DNA from: Dermanyssus gallinae
Lineage: Eukaryota > Arthropoda > Arachnida > Mesostigmata > Dermanyssidae
Assembly (NCBI GenBank): GCA_003439945.1
Contig: QVRM01006103.1
Coordinates: 338,001-402,000 of the forward strand
DNA length: 64,000 nt
Direction: 5' to 3'
Shown here: in pieces, positions 23,561-34,990 of the stretch
How the letters are laid out: every line of letters starts with the position of its first letter
Position numbering within the stretch: the stretch's first letter is position 1
The notes under the pieces: generated by a model
Seen by the model: only the letters and a program-made list of their open reading frames with translations
The model's database searches: none
Told to the model about the DNA's origin: nothing
Position numbers and translations under genes: made by a program

Positions 23561-26500
23561 TATATAGGGTTGTCATTGATCACCTTAAAGTATCTCCCCC
23601 TCTTTCCCCCGCAGGACATAAACGCTTAGGTGATATCACTAATCCCGTTCCAGGATCACAGGCACTTCCAGAGATGCGCCCTCAGGACGGTGTGCGCCTT
23701 TGACGTAGTTAAGCTAATGGAGACTGATCACGCAAAGCTACTAGCAGATTCCCACACGCATTCTACGGAAAGATCGATTTCCTCACCGATGGAAGGTCAC
23801 TCACCACACGCTGGTTCTGGAGCTAACTAAAACCCTTGGAGGATACTCTTCTTACTTTATGCCTCAGCGGCTTTCCATTATCATCCGGAGGATGTCCAGC
23901 CAGTCTGACTGGGAGACTAACGTACTTAGATGCTCTGATACGGGAAAAGACGCACCTGGAATAGGTTCGACGAGCGCGGCTAACTGGTGTGGTCCCACCC
24001 CCTTGCGGTTCAGTACACGGATGCCCAGGACGCGGTTGAACACGAAAATCTCTCCTCCTGGCTCCTCCTGGAGGTGGTTTTTAGTAGGTATTAGACGGGG
24101 ATAAGTGTCTAGTACTCACCGCCGTTGTCAAGTCCCACTCTACCCGCCAACAAATTCACCAAGTGTGCGTAAGTGCATTTTCTCCCCTGTCGCCAGTTCG
24201 ATTCGCTTGCCAGTTTTCTACAGTCAAGTGTCAACAAAATTGTTACCCCACAAAATGATATATGAACGATTGTACTGTACTACCGATGTATGGTGACAGA
24301 ACGTGCAACTAAATTGCTTGCATCTAGCTTTATATCGGATGTATACCAGTGTTCCAGCAATAAAGCGGCTTGAAAAATTACGACAGTACACCCGATAATG
24401 CAATCGCTAGCACGAATTGCGATGCCAGAACGGATAATCGGATTCGTAATAAATCAACATAGAATATGAATGGTAACAACGGTTGGAATAACGGTTGCGG
24501 CAGTAGCAGACTTCTCTACATACACATCTACTCGTATACGAGCAACGCGGTGGGCAGTTTAAAGCCGGTGTGATCACTGACAAGTCGTGTTTAGCCTTAG
24601 AACCATACGACAGACATAATCGGATATGTTCTTTCAGAAACTAAAACATTACGTGTTGATGTTCTTCGCGTTACAATAAAATCTTGTCGGATTTGTATAA
24701 GGAGTATCGCATTCAGTCCCCAGTTGCGGCGAGAGAAGGGCTTGTAGCCAATTTCCGCTCATTGGATTAAAACAAGCCTTAATGCGAGCTTTTCCTTCCT
24801 TTAAACTCTAGGGTTTATCCTAAAAGTGTGCCTTGCCTCTTTTTGAACCATCAGGTGGTCCAGCGCTCCTTGAGATGTTCGATCTTGTGACTCTATCCAA
24901 CAAGCTCGCAGCTCCAGGGCGCCATCGGAGACCTTGGCCAGATGAGTTTTTTTTAACTTTGAATCTAAATTAGTCAATCCTTAAATGCTGTCAAGGATTC
25001 GAAGGAGCATGATAAGGTGATATCTCTAGCACGGCGAATTCCCGCACCCCCAGTCCTTACAGGAAGTGATGCTTGGCCCCAGGATGCAGATCCTAAGTGA
25101 AAGTTGAGTAGCCGTCGTATTCCGGTGCGCAGAATACCGTCAACACTGTCGAGGAGGTCAATTATTTTAACAGAAATTAACTACGCAGAAGGTACGCCAG
25201 GCGAGGTGTGGAAAGATATTGTCGAACAGGGTATAACGCGGGGTAAGCATCCAAAGTTCAGCAAGTTTTCCGCGCAGTACGCCATAAATAAAGCCACTTT
25301 GACATACAATTTCACATCAGAGTAGCATGTAGACTTTGTTGCGTCGACTTGAACCTTAGGCAAACGTACCTGCGCTACTTAATTGTCTGTAACGGTTTCT
25401 CGGCAAAAATGTACTGAGTGTTCGCCCCGACATAATAGATTAGTCGCAGGGCAAACGCCTTCTCTACTGAGATGTAGCTATGCATTGTCCGAATTAAATC
25501 AAATTGAGATTTAGTTACCTCTATTTTTGAACAAAGCACGCGTATTTATCGAGCATTTCTAGAATCAAATAAGCATCTTTCCTCATACCATCATATGATG
25601 TATCAAAATCTTTTATACCGAATTAGGTCGCAAATATTTAAGCAGCTCCTGTGAACGCTGCGTAGGAAGTCAGTAGTATATATTATGTAGCGGTTGCCAA
25701 TAATTCCTCTGCTCTAGAAGAGAGCATAATACCTACTGTATTATGTCAGCAAGAAATTGAAGACGCGTACCTACTCTAGCCATTACTCTAGTGTCCGCCG
25801 ATTATTGCCTGCCAGAAGAATATATCCGACCGCCCGACTAGGCTATTCGTTTGGTGCAGGTGTCAGCGCCGAATTCACTAGAACAAATCACCAAGCACTG
25901 CAAACATTTAAAGGCAGCAAGTGTTTGAGTGACAGACAGTGGTCAATAGGAACTAGTCAAGCATATTTTCGTTGACGTCGTACCCCACAAAGGTATGCAA
26001 TTAAGTATCATGCAAGTCAATAATACGATTGTATCGCATGTCCAAGAAGAACATCTAAGAAGGTTGGGGCTCAAACTTGCGCTGGTCGGGCTGTTAATTT
26101 GAACGGTGTGTTACTAATCTAAGCGACCGCTGCCACACAAAATATTGGCGACTTTATTTGGCGCTCTTTTTCAAGACAGGTTTGGTTATCAGGTTTGCGG
26201 CAATTACATCTAGAAGGGCTGACGGGACTCATTTAACCTCCTGTGAATAAACCGAACAATTGCTGAAATTGATCTGACCGTTATCTTGCGCTCTGGCATG
26301 TTGCATACAGAAAGACGCATCGCTTTTGGACGCCACTGGGTCGTCTACATGGTTCTGGCAAGCTGTGCTTAAAACTACGCTCATCGGTCAAGCTGTCTTG
26401 TAAACGCCCATCCGTCTAACCACGTTTGCACTCCGGGTCCGAGGTCTTTCGAGAGATTACAAATCATGAACCACGGTCACCGCCAGTAGTATCACCTTTG

Positions 26501-27590
26501 ATATAAAGTAATAATACTGCGTGCCTTATAAAGCCAAGCCAGTGTTTAATCTTAAATGTATACTGCAATTGCACAGCTCACGTCGTACATATTGTAGTGC
26601 GCACACTCACGTATGCACGCTGTTTACACACTACCTACAAAGGTAGTTTTCCTACCCTCCCAGAACTCTTACTAAAAATATTTAATTAGAAAATGTAGAA
26701 AATTCTAGAAAAGCAAAATGACGTTTGTTGATGTCGCGTCCAACATTCCACGACTAGCGCTATCGCAAACGAGACCGAGCAGAATAAGAGCAGGAGGCGA
26801 AACCGACATATTGTCACGCGTTGCGCAACGGGCCATGTCCATGGTATGCTCTGCACCACGGAGGGCTAGCCATCAGTCGTTCTGCCAACTAAATCAAAAG
26901 TAAACTTATAAAGTTTAATTCGTATAAAGAAAAGTGGACATAAATCAACATAAAGCCTTTGTTGTGGTTAGAGCTGCTGGTAGTAGAGTATTGCCTCGTG
27001 AGCGCAGCAGAGATCTCATGCTTCTGGAAGAACGTAATAATCGTTTGATGGCCTAGTCTTTCACAGGCAATGCGTCAAAGTTATTAAGCAGTGTTATTTA
27101 CAATATATAAACACAATGAGCTAGTGACCGAAACACGAGTACCTGCTTACGTGAAATATAACCAAAATAATACACACGTATACACATCTTTTTATTGCAT
27201 ATACGCATTTCAATATAATACACATATAGCAGCAGTAAATCCGTTTATGCGCAACGCCAATATTCACAGTTAAAACTAGGAAGTATTGCTTTCTGTTCAA
27301 ATTTTCATGACCAAACATTTATAAATAGGCGAATTTGCTCCGTGTTTTGATGGTCATACGAAAGCTCGTTCCATACTTCCGGTAGCAGGTTACACAGTGT
27401 TACGTTAAATTGGCCTTCATATCGTTGTAACTACCAATGTTATGGTGAATAAACTGAACTGAAAATATAAAAAAAAAATATCGTTGAGACCTAAATAGGC
27501 TTAATTAGAAATCGAATTCGCAATCTGGAGGTAGTTTGTGCCTTTCTGGGCCACATGGCCAAATTTAAAGGTGCCAGCCTATCGAGTTTG
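23561..27590. other. Stretch without an assignable gene
   Basis: Several frames of 60-90 codons occur (23859-24104 and 25104-25325), but none shows a domain or phased splice sites. The frame at 25104-25325 includes EGTPGEVWKDIVEQGITRG and reads protein-like, but I do not recognise it. An A-rich tract after ggtgaataaactgaactg (27450-27480) resembles a retroelement 3' end on the plus strand. Confidence 0.35.
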
Positions 27591-29650
27591 AGTAGTTGAG
27601 TCTGCCGCTACGCGTCGTCATGAGAAGACAGACAAGCAATGGCTCGAACAGCATTGTTCTCTTAATCGTAACGAAAGTTGAGCCGCCGAGTGGTATGCGC
27701 CCCATATAGTGATTCCATATGTGAGAATCGATACCAGGAATGTCCTACACACAAAAACCAAAGCAAAACAGAAGATCTTTTGCAGAAGCGCCAGCAATGC
27801 CACGACAGCACGGCTAACCTTGAGGTTCGACCGAACGTGACAGTCCCATTTCATAATCTCATGAAGCGTAATACCGAGGCATTTTACTTCTCCACTGACT
27901 TCGTCTTGGTCAGATTTACGGCAGGGCCCAACAGTTTAAAGTATGACGTTATTATGCCATTTCGATGCCGGTTTCAACATGCCCAAGGTAAACCTGACCG
28001 CTTTAAAGCTCAGCAGGGGAGATGCGAAACAGCAGAAATGTATCATTCGGATGTACTATTAGTGGAAGCTCCATCTTTCTGTCAGTGACGCACAGGGCGA
28101 AGTATGTGTAGATTATAAAGGTGAAGGAAACAACCGCTGGCAATTCCCGATCGACACAATTCCAAGTGAGGAGCCCGGGTCTCCCACCGGCACAAAGTGC
28201 TTATGTCCGGCTAGGCTCAAATTAAACCAAGTGGTTACACCAAGTGCGCATCTCTTTATCGCAACATATTGCAGATTATCTCCACCTGCAGCCCCAAGTC
28301 TGCAGGCAGATATGCTTTTGTAGCCCTGTAAATTGTGACCCTGAAATAGTTCGCCAGGCTCCCCACACCAGATTTTCCCCACTAGAATAACATCCGAGTC
28401 AACATGTGCGCCATCCATAAAGGCCATAAGCACGTCGATCTGTTAGTTTGTGCAGCGTTCCGGTGCATTCACATGCATACCCGTAAAGCTGGTATAGTCG
28501 TAAATTACGCCGTCAAGCAGCATTAGCCTATTAAGATGGGATACCTCCGACAGTTCAACGTCCGCAGGCAGTGCATCGCTTCACGGGGTGTGCCCGACAC
28601 CGATGAATTCTACCGATGACGAGACCTCACCCGTCTATGGTTTCGGTAGTCAGCATAGAAACTTCGCACCCTGAGCCTCTCCTCAGTGCACAGGGGTTTG
28701 CAGTCTCAAATATCGGGGCCTGGAATTTAAAAGAGCAGAACAACTGCTTCTCGCCATTTCCTCGTAGATGCCAGCTGCGGGCATCAGGAAACCCCAGCGA
28801 TTTGACGAACCCGCGTAAATCTGTTAGGATGCACTCAGGCCTGCAACCACTGAGGTATATCGAGACAGTTTCAGAAGCGTCCTTCCTGAAGCGGTTTCCA
28901 CGGATCGGCATGTCGCATTAGGCATGCCTCCATTACTCTCATCGGGCGGGACTACCATGAAAGGCTTAATTTGTCACTGCTACTCTTGGGACATTCGGTC
29001 CGTTGTCTCCGTGGCCTATTCATCCACTATATGTATCTGACCTTTGCCGTTGTTCATTGCCTCCTTGCCTTTTTCTTTTTCTTTGCGTTCTCACCGTTGA
29101 CAACCCTCACACCTCTTCACTCACGTAAACGTCAAGGTTGCCCTGTCGTGTTAAGACGCTACTTCATTGCGTTCATCTTTCTTCATACGAGCCACGTCGG
29201 CTGCAGCCCTGGCTCTGGCAGCAGAAGCGGGGTCAGCAGATGCAGAAGCAACAGAGCTATTAGCAGAGTCAACAGCACCAGCGGCAAGAAGGGCAACGTC
29301 TACGATGCCTTCCGGTGACATGCCCAATCGTGTCATTAGCTGGGCTATTTGTCGCTAGAGGTGACTGATGGCAACACGGCTTTCTGCCGAGGCCAGTCGC
29401 ACTATCCTTAGCGCCTCTACCTCCGCACGGCAGACTCGGTAACGATGCGGTTTCAGATAGTAGGCCGCTGAAGCCCCAGGCTGCGCCGGGCTCTGATCGT
29501 TAGTGTCAGAAGCCAAAACGACTTGGGTACCACTTTTTGCAGCAGCAGCCGATTTCTTTCTTGACCTTCGTCTTCACCGATACGTCCTCCGGCTTTCTTC
29601 TCCTTCTTCTATCCGCCCTCCCTGCAACCACCTCTAACCGTTTACGCCCA
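27590..29650 (-). mobile_element. Decayed LINE with ORF1, endonuclease and post-RT pieces
   Basis: The minus strand gives pieces in element order. A gag-like ORF1 part comes first (IAQLMTRLGMSPEGIVDVAL at 29290s, then an Ala-rich coil; SVSIYLSGCRPECILTDLRG at 28860s). Next is an endonuclease/exonuclease/phosphatase-like segment (QIDVLMAFMDGAHVDSDVIL; GYKSISACRLGAAGGDN; LQYVAIKRCALGVTTWFNLS, 28440-28113). Last comes the post-RT region (LGITLHE-like, MKWDCHVRSNLKVSRAVVAL, FLVSILTYGITIWGAYHS, 27900-27640). The catalytic RT core is missing between the last two, so there is an internal deletion. Stops break every piece. Jockey/R1-type affinity is inferred from motif style only. Confidence 0.65.
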
Positions 29651-30088
29651 CTGCGTTAACTCCCTGACCGGGGTACTTAAAAGGAGCTGAGCTAGACTAG
29701 AAAATCGAAGCTTAGATGAGTACGACCCATGTCAACACCAATCTAGTGGTGCAGTAAGCTTAGCCCGAAATTCCAGTCCGCCAGCCTAAAGTTTAAAAAA
29801 ACCTGAGAGCAGTGACAAAGCTCCGTGTGTTATCTATTGCGAAGCCAGACTACAGACACGTTGACTCACAGCAAATCGTTCCGCAGTTGCATGGCGACAC
29901 CGAGCGCGTCTTTCTCTTTCGGTCGCCTCTTGTCAATGGGCTGCGAATTTGCCGATCTGACCAGAGAAGCGTGCAGGCACGTGCTACGCAAGCCGGTAGA
30001 TGTCCGCCGAGGGAGATCGGCTGCTTGAGCTCTAACAACAACCGTTCAAAAACGAAGTTTTTGCCCGACGTTTCCAGGCACTTCAAAC

Positions 30089-32298
30089 ATGGCGGAAAAG
30101 TCGGCGGAGGCTTCAAGGGAGGCAAATGATTCGCCACAGAATCCAATGAACCTTCAGTCGCGCAGAGCCCAGACAAGCAAATCAGCCGGGCCCGATTCAT
30201 CGGTGGGTGAGATCTCGATCACCGTCACAGACTCCGTAACCAACGAGGCACTTGCGGGAAAGAACCCCGGAGGAAAGCCGGTAAAAACTGCGCAACCAAA
30301 GGATCCCCCTCCTGCTTCAAAGCCGGTAAGTGGGCCACTGAAAATTTGACGCAGCTAGTTCATGTCGGTGGGACAACTGGGCCCCTCTTGCCGTTCATTC
30401 AAACAGCAAACGTCCTGGTTTTGTAGTAACCTGCGGGGAATGGAAAGTGCCAAGGATAGTGTGTTACTAGCTAGTTCAGAAACGCCACGTTGCTGCTGTA
30501 TTTGCAAGCATTTTCAAGTAGTGCGTATATATACATATACAAGCCACGCGAATGTCGTATGACGCAAGTGCAAAAGTTGACATTTGAGCACTTGTAAAAA
30601 ATCGGCAGGCTGAAGCAAACTTCTCATACCACACATAGGTTCTACCGCCTAAAATTAACTCACCTGTACTTCAAATCTGTGACATTAGAGCTCGGATTAG
30701 TTTCATTCTAAGGAGACGGACTTGCCGGGTGGTGCACAATATACCTAACGCCTCTAACTCACACAGCTGTGTCGGCGTCTTCTGGCTACAAAAAAATCCG
30801 ACTACAAATATTTAATGTCATTGGCCCTCTTCGGACCTGTTGACGTTTTGCATCTTGCGTTTATTTGTTCTGACTTAGCACCAGTTCGGCAATTGTTGAC
30901 AATCCAGGTGTTAATGAAAATATATGTTACTGCTTCAGTGTATATGTCATTGTATTGGCGACGCCGCCTCGTTCGATAGATCTACTTGGTTAAGCTGCTT
31001 GGGTATGTTCCATCAGCGACACAGTGATAAAACAAAATGTTCAGCCATGTACTGTTCCGGTCTGTAAGCTCACTTAACTAGTCTGCTAATGTTCATTGGC
31101 TTTCCTAGGTGCATTTGCATACAGCCCAGCTGCTAGGTATATGCATGATATGAGCCGTGCTCTTTTTACATTGTTCATTGATTACATTTAACCCGAAATG
31201 CAATTATATTTCATTGTTACTGACTTAGCTTCTTACAGCGCTGGGTCTCTATTGAACTTTGACTTTGTATTTGTCTCAATCAGTTTATCCTTGTATCGTT
31301 GCCTTTGAATGCAGGAACTATTATTTTGTACCAGAGTTTATGTACAGAAATTTCTTATGACAAAGGTCAATATTAGACGTTGGAACGGATAAAATGGCAG
31401 ATTTCATTAATAGCAAACACCGCTCTCACTGGCTGAAAATAAGCTGACTAAATTATCCAGTATCCGATCCATGCCGATAATGACATTGCATACCGAAGTA
31501 TTTGAGGCGCCCTGCATAATACCGGTGTGATAGGGCCAATGGCGTCGGATAACACAAGTGCCAAGATTTCGGCTTCTCGATGTGTGTTAGTAGTTGCAAA
31601 ATCGAAACGACGCGGAACGCTTTACTGTCCAGTGCCGGCATCTTCTTGAGGTGCGTCTTGACGTCTTTGGACTGATTATCCCCATCCCCCCCTCCCTGCC
31701 TTTTGGGTTCTCCTACGCAGTATCATTTCCTGAGTCTTTGTCACTTCGTATCTGGCACAAAGAGCTTCTTCTTAGAGTCTTGGGACACGATTTTTTCTTC
31801 ATTTCAATCATTACAACGATGATGGCGGCGACAATACCATATAATCTAGCTTCCGACGGAACCTTTTTTACTGATTTTGATCAATGATATATATATATAT
31901 ATATAAATCAACATACGTCTAATGGTAAATAGAACACAAATCCGACAACGAGTGCGCTTTTCGAGAGATACTCGTTAAAGGGTTAACTTTTTACAACAAA
32001 AGCCTGCAATTGTAAAAGTTTAGTAGGCGCAGTAGGCATAGTAGCGCTAGCGGTTGTCTATGAAAAGCAAGTTTGTAAGAAAGGAGGAATTTGTTCGAGT
32101 ACATTGCAGGCCCCCAAGCTTGGCGGACCATCTAATTTACAGTCGGCCGCATCATCAACGGCTCCTCCGCAGAAGCCGGCAGCGGCCACAAACGCCAAGA
32201 ATCTTCCCAAGGCGACAGACTGCGGGAAGAAAGCGCTCGGGGCGCAAAACACCCCCGCCCCCACAGCACGCCGTAAAAAATGTTGCGTTGTCTCGTGA
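30089..32298 (+). CDS. Small disordered CaaX-box protein, two coding exons
   Basis: Exon 1 is 30089-30325 (79 codons), starting at an ATG in good context (aaacATGGCG) and ending at CCG|GTAAGT. The intron is 30326-32109 (1784 bp) and ends cattgcag. Exon 2 is 32110-32298, giving 62 codons and TGA. Both junctions are phase 0. The 141-residue product has no predicted fold. It is rich in Ala, Pro, Lys and Ser in both exons, which supports the join, and has one more ordered-looking stretch (VGEISITVTDSVTNEAL). It ends RRKKCCVVS: four basic residues, then Cys plus a CVVS box. This is the signal for farnesylation at the final CaaX Cys, possibly with palmitoylation of the Cys before it, and would place the protein on membranes. 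I recognise no family; a paralemmin-like or other prenylated adaptor is a guess. A poly(A) signal AATAAA lies at 32714-32719. Non-coding upstream exons are possible (a cag|gca acceptor-like site lies 13 bp before the ATG). Confidence 0.65.
30326..32109 (+). other. Intron of the CaaX gene
   Basis: AT-rich intron with GTAAGT donor and a pyrimidine-poor but usable gcag acceptor. The frames inside (for example 31594-31887) show no motif that would indicate an extra exon. A skipped coding exon cannot be excluded. Confidence 0.55.
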
Positions 32299-32678
32299 AG
32301 GCTTGCCCCCCAACCTACCGGCGAAAAAAATCACCGACAACCAACAAAATAGCATTTGTACATTTCCAAACAGCAACAAACTAGAAGAAAGCCGTTCTTT
32401 GCCACTAATACTAATTTTGCTTGCTAATCAGGTACACCACCATTTTCGCACACACGTGTTGTACCGATGGTCGTAAGCGCGCTTGTTGAGTTGGCGACCT
32501 AGCCACCTTGCTGATTGATATATTGTCGATCGGCAATAACACACAAAAGAGGGTTGCATTAAAATCTATGAGTTCATAGGTATAAAAATGAAGCTTTAAA
32601 CGTGTGAAACGTCTTTTATGTCATAAATACACCTCTGTTCTAAAACGAGCTCTGATTCTACTAAACTACATTGAACGC

Positions 32679-32700
32679 TATATATATATATATACATATA
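32679..32700. repeat. Short (TA)n array
   Basis: About 22 bp of TA with one TACA interruption. Confidence 0.85.
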
Positions 32701-32713
32701 AAAAATATTTCTT

Positions 32714-32719
32714 AATAAA
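32714..32719 (+). promoter_or_regulatory. Candidate poly(A) signal for the CaaX gene
   Basis: AATAAA, 416 bp after the stop codon, in ttcttAATAAAttgtag. Confidence 0.4.
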
Positions 32720-32721
32720 TT

Positions 32722-32900
32722 GTAGGGTAACAGGGATATATGACTAACTCACTACGCAAGTGTTTCCGAGGAGCGGCTATCAGTCGAGCTTATCTTTGAG
32801 GCAGTCCTGCATTGCTGTGCTGAACCGCCAGTAGTAGCCGTTGAAGTGGATAATCAAAAGCTCTTTTGTCCCCTGCCGCCAGTTCGATTTGTTTTGATAT
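32722..32900 (+). repeat. Dispersed repeat D, copy 2
   Basis: Matches 23419-23560 (gctgtgctgaaccgcc, agtagtagccgttgaagtgg) and then, after about 40 bp, the piece ctgccgccagttcgat that lies near 24190 at the other locus. It begins two bases after the candidate poly(A) signal of the CaaX gene. Confidence 0.55.
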
Positions 32901-32959
32901 TTGGCCTTAAGAATTGTATACTTTAACCGATATAATAAGATCACACGTAACCCTTCATT

Positions 32960-33090
32960 CGAGTGCGCCTTGCGACCGGAAGAGACACATAGGAGCACGG
33001 GTTCAATCCCCACCGTTGCTCATTTGTATTATGGGCTCCGTCTTACGGAGCGATGCAAAAGCAATTCCGTGAACGGGTACTGCGTACAGT
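32960..33090 (+). mobile_element. tRNA-derived SINE, family A, copy 2
   Basis: A tRNA-like head (gtgcgccttgcgaccg; agagacacat) is followed by a B-box (GGTTCAATCCCC). The family body comes next (accgttgctcatttgtatta; tccgtcttacggagcgatgc). It is collinear with the minus-strand copies at 21425-21600 and 44890-45085. Confidence 0.75.
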
Positions 33091-33340
33091 GGCCAAACTA
33101 AACCCTCCGATAGCCAATATCAAGCGGAAATATATTATTGAACCCACAGCTAAAATTTCAGGCAACAGCGTATGGCGATGAATCCGATACACACTCATAC
33201 ACCTGGCACAGACTTCAATTAAGAAACATTTTAGAGGTTCGATAATCGAGCTTGTAGTTTTATTAGCAGCAAGAGCTTGAGATATTATTTTATGTAATTA
33301 TTCGCGTCAACATTAGTATAAATCTGTATATTCTATTTTG

Positions 33341-33346
33341 TTTATT
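33341..33346 (-). promoter_or_regulatory. Candidate poly(A) signal downstream of the 33388 stop
   Basis: AATAAA on the minus strand, 42 nt after the TAA of the terminal-exon candidate. A further AATAAA overlaps the stop itself (33383-33388). Confidence 0.35.
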
Positions 33347-33387
33347 CCACCTAAATTAAGCATAATATACAGTCCAAAAGCGTTTAT

Positions 33388-33529
33388 TTATAATGCGTTA
33401 TTTTCTTCACGTTTCCGGCGAACGAAGTCGTGCAACGATTTCTGGTCCCACCTGTGCAGGCAGAACCGGCAGGTGCACAACTCGTACTCCTTGTGAAAGG
33501 CTGCGTTTGAATAACCATGCACTATGTAC
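33388..33529 (-). CDS. Candidate terminal exon, unknown protein
   Basis: A minus-strand acceptor (cacttatacaccag|G) is followed by 46 codons and TAA: YIVHGYSNAAFHKEYELCTC, then RFCLHRWDQKSLHDFVRRKR and EENNAL. The Cys/His-rich middle and basic end read like real protein. A poly(A) signal lies just downstream. The acceptor needs an upstream exon ending in phase 2. The nearest known minus-strand exon upstream (Tudor gene, ending at 40099) ends in phase 1, so a direct join is impossible. If the two belong together, at least one exon lies between. It may instead be a separate gene or a chance frame. Confidence 0.35.
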
Positions 33530-33969
33530 CTGGTGTATAAGTGGCGATTGTCACACGCAGGTCCAGACCAAAAATGCAAGGAGTATAAATCTTTTAGCGG
33601 ATTTATAAAAAAACTTGCATGGATCAGTAATATGACCGTTTTGTAAAACTCCATACTAGCGTCGTATCGTTTGTAGATGATACATCAGTCAACTCTAAAG
33701 TATGGGAAGTTAACAATACTAAGTTGGGCGAACGTTTGAAGATAACTACGGGGGAGACAAGAGAGACGCACAATTCTTAAGCCAGAGACTTTCCATCGAC
33801 GTACAGCGGGGTAACTCGATCTCATTCAGTAGTTGTAGTGTACACATTTATACAAACTTACACGCTCAGTTTACATTTATTTTGCAACTCAGTTCACAAC
33901 TTTACATGAATTTACAAGTTGTATAAGTCAATTTTTTTTTGCGTTTACATATTTTTTATAAAGCAATTT

Positions 33970-34990
33970 GCTCAACTGTTGCACAACGACCTTTACGAAT
34001 TCCCTCACAGACGAGAGTATCCAATTTATCGAGGAAGAGCGCCCTAAATAGACTGTAGGGCGGTAGCCGAGAGATTGTCTACTAGTTTCGTCGAAAACGA
34101 AGGGTATCACAAGCGTGGTAATGCGACCGCTAGAGAGCCTGGCTACCGCGCTGAGTGGGAAGAATGGACTGAGTTTCCGATGGGATTTTACCTCTCATCA
34201 TTCTGAACTCAAGCAGGGGAACACGCACATAATATATTCTATTGATCGGAAGCAATAAAGAGATACGCTACAGAATCTTTGCGGTTTCCGCCGAACAATG
34301 CCCTGACAATCGTCGTTCTGCATGATTTGGTCCCGACGAGATGTTCCTATACAATTTCCCCCGCAATAGACGAAAAGGAGACCTTCCTCTGAAACCCAAA
34401 GCTTTCCAAGTCGCCTCAACGCCGCAATGATAGATGAATAGCACCTAGGCGCTAGAGCAGCCAGATGGCACTGCTCTTTCAAGTCCTCATGCAAGTTTTG
34501 GTCTAAGCATTTGTTCATCAGAGCAAGAGCGGGTTGTTCTACATCAAGTGTGGCCTGCTGCACACCAACGGTTCCCTGAGGCATATGAAATATCATCACA
34601 AGATCGATCTTAGTAACTTCTTTCCACGTGGACTTAACTTGACCAACATAAACCGCCTGTTTTCATCTAGATAGGTATGACCTGAACCAATTAACTGCTA
34701 GCGAGGCACATCCCAAACGGCGTAACGAATTAAAGAAAGCCGCAACATCTCAGAAGGCTCCGAGACAAACTGCCTATTTTCTTCTGTATCTCTGATCTTG
34801 TGCCAAAGGTGTGATCCAACCTCAACTCTGCGGACGCGATTTATTCAACCCGAACTAACTAGACAAAACAACATTGCTGATGTAAGGTGTCTTTTCACCC
34901 TCCTAATCACAAGATACTCTAAAACTTTGGATAGGCAATCCACCAATGATATAGAGCAATTTGCTACCCCTGAGGTCCCTCTTCCTTATT
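33970..34990 (-). mobile_element. LINE ORF2 remnant, copy 2
   Basis: The minus strand first encodes broken RT pieces: AFFNSLRRLGCAS, SYL-like, STWKEVTKIDLVMIFHMPQG (the PQG block). It then encodes the post-RT region CYSSIIAALRRLGKLWVSEE and GLLFVY. It is collinear with 21945-22600 but reaches further upstream. The 3' non-coding part (ttcgtcgaaaacgaagggta) is shared too. Stops and frame changes are frequent. CR1/jockey-type affinity is inferred. Confidence 0.65.
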
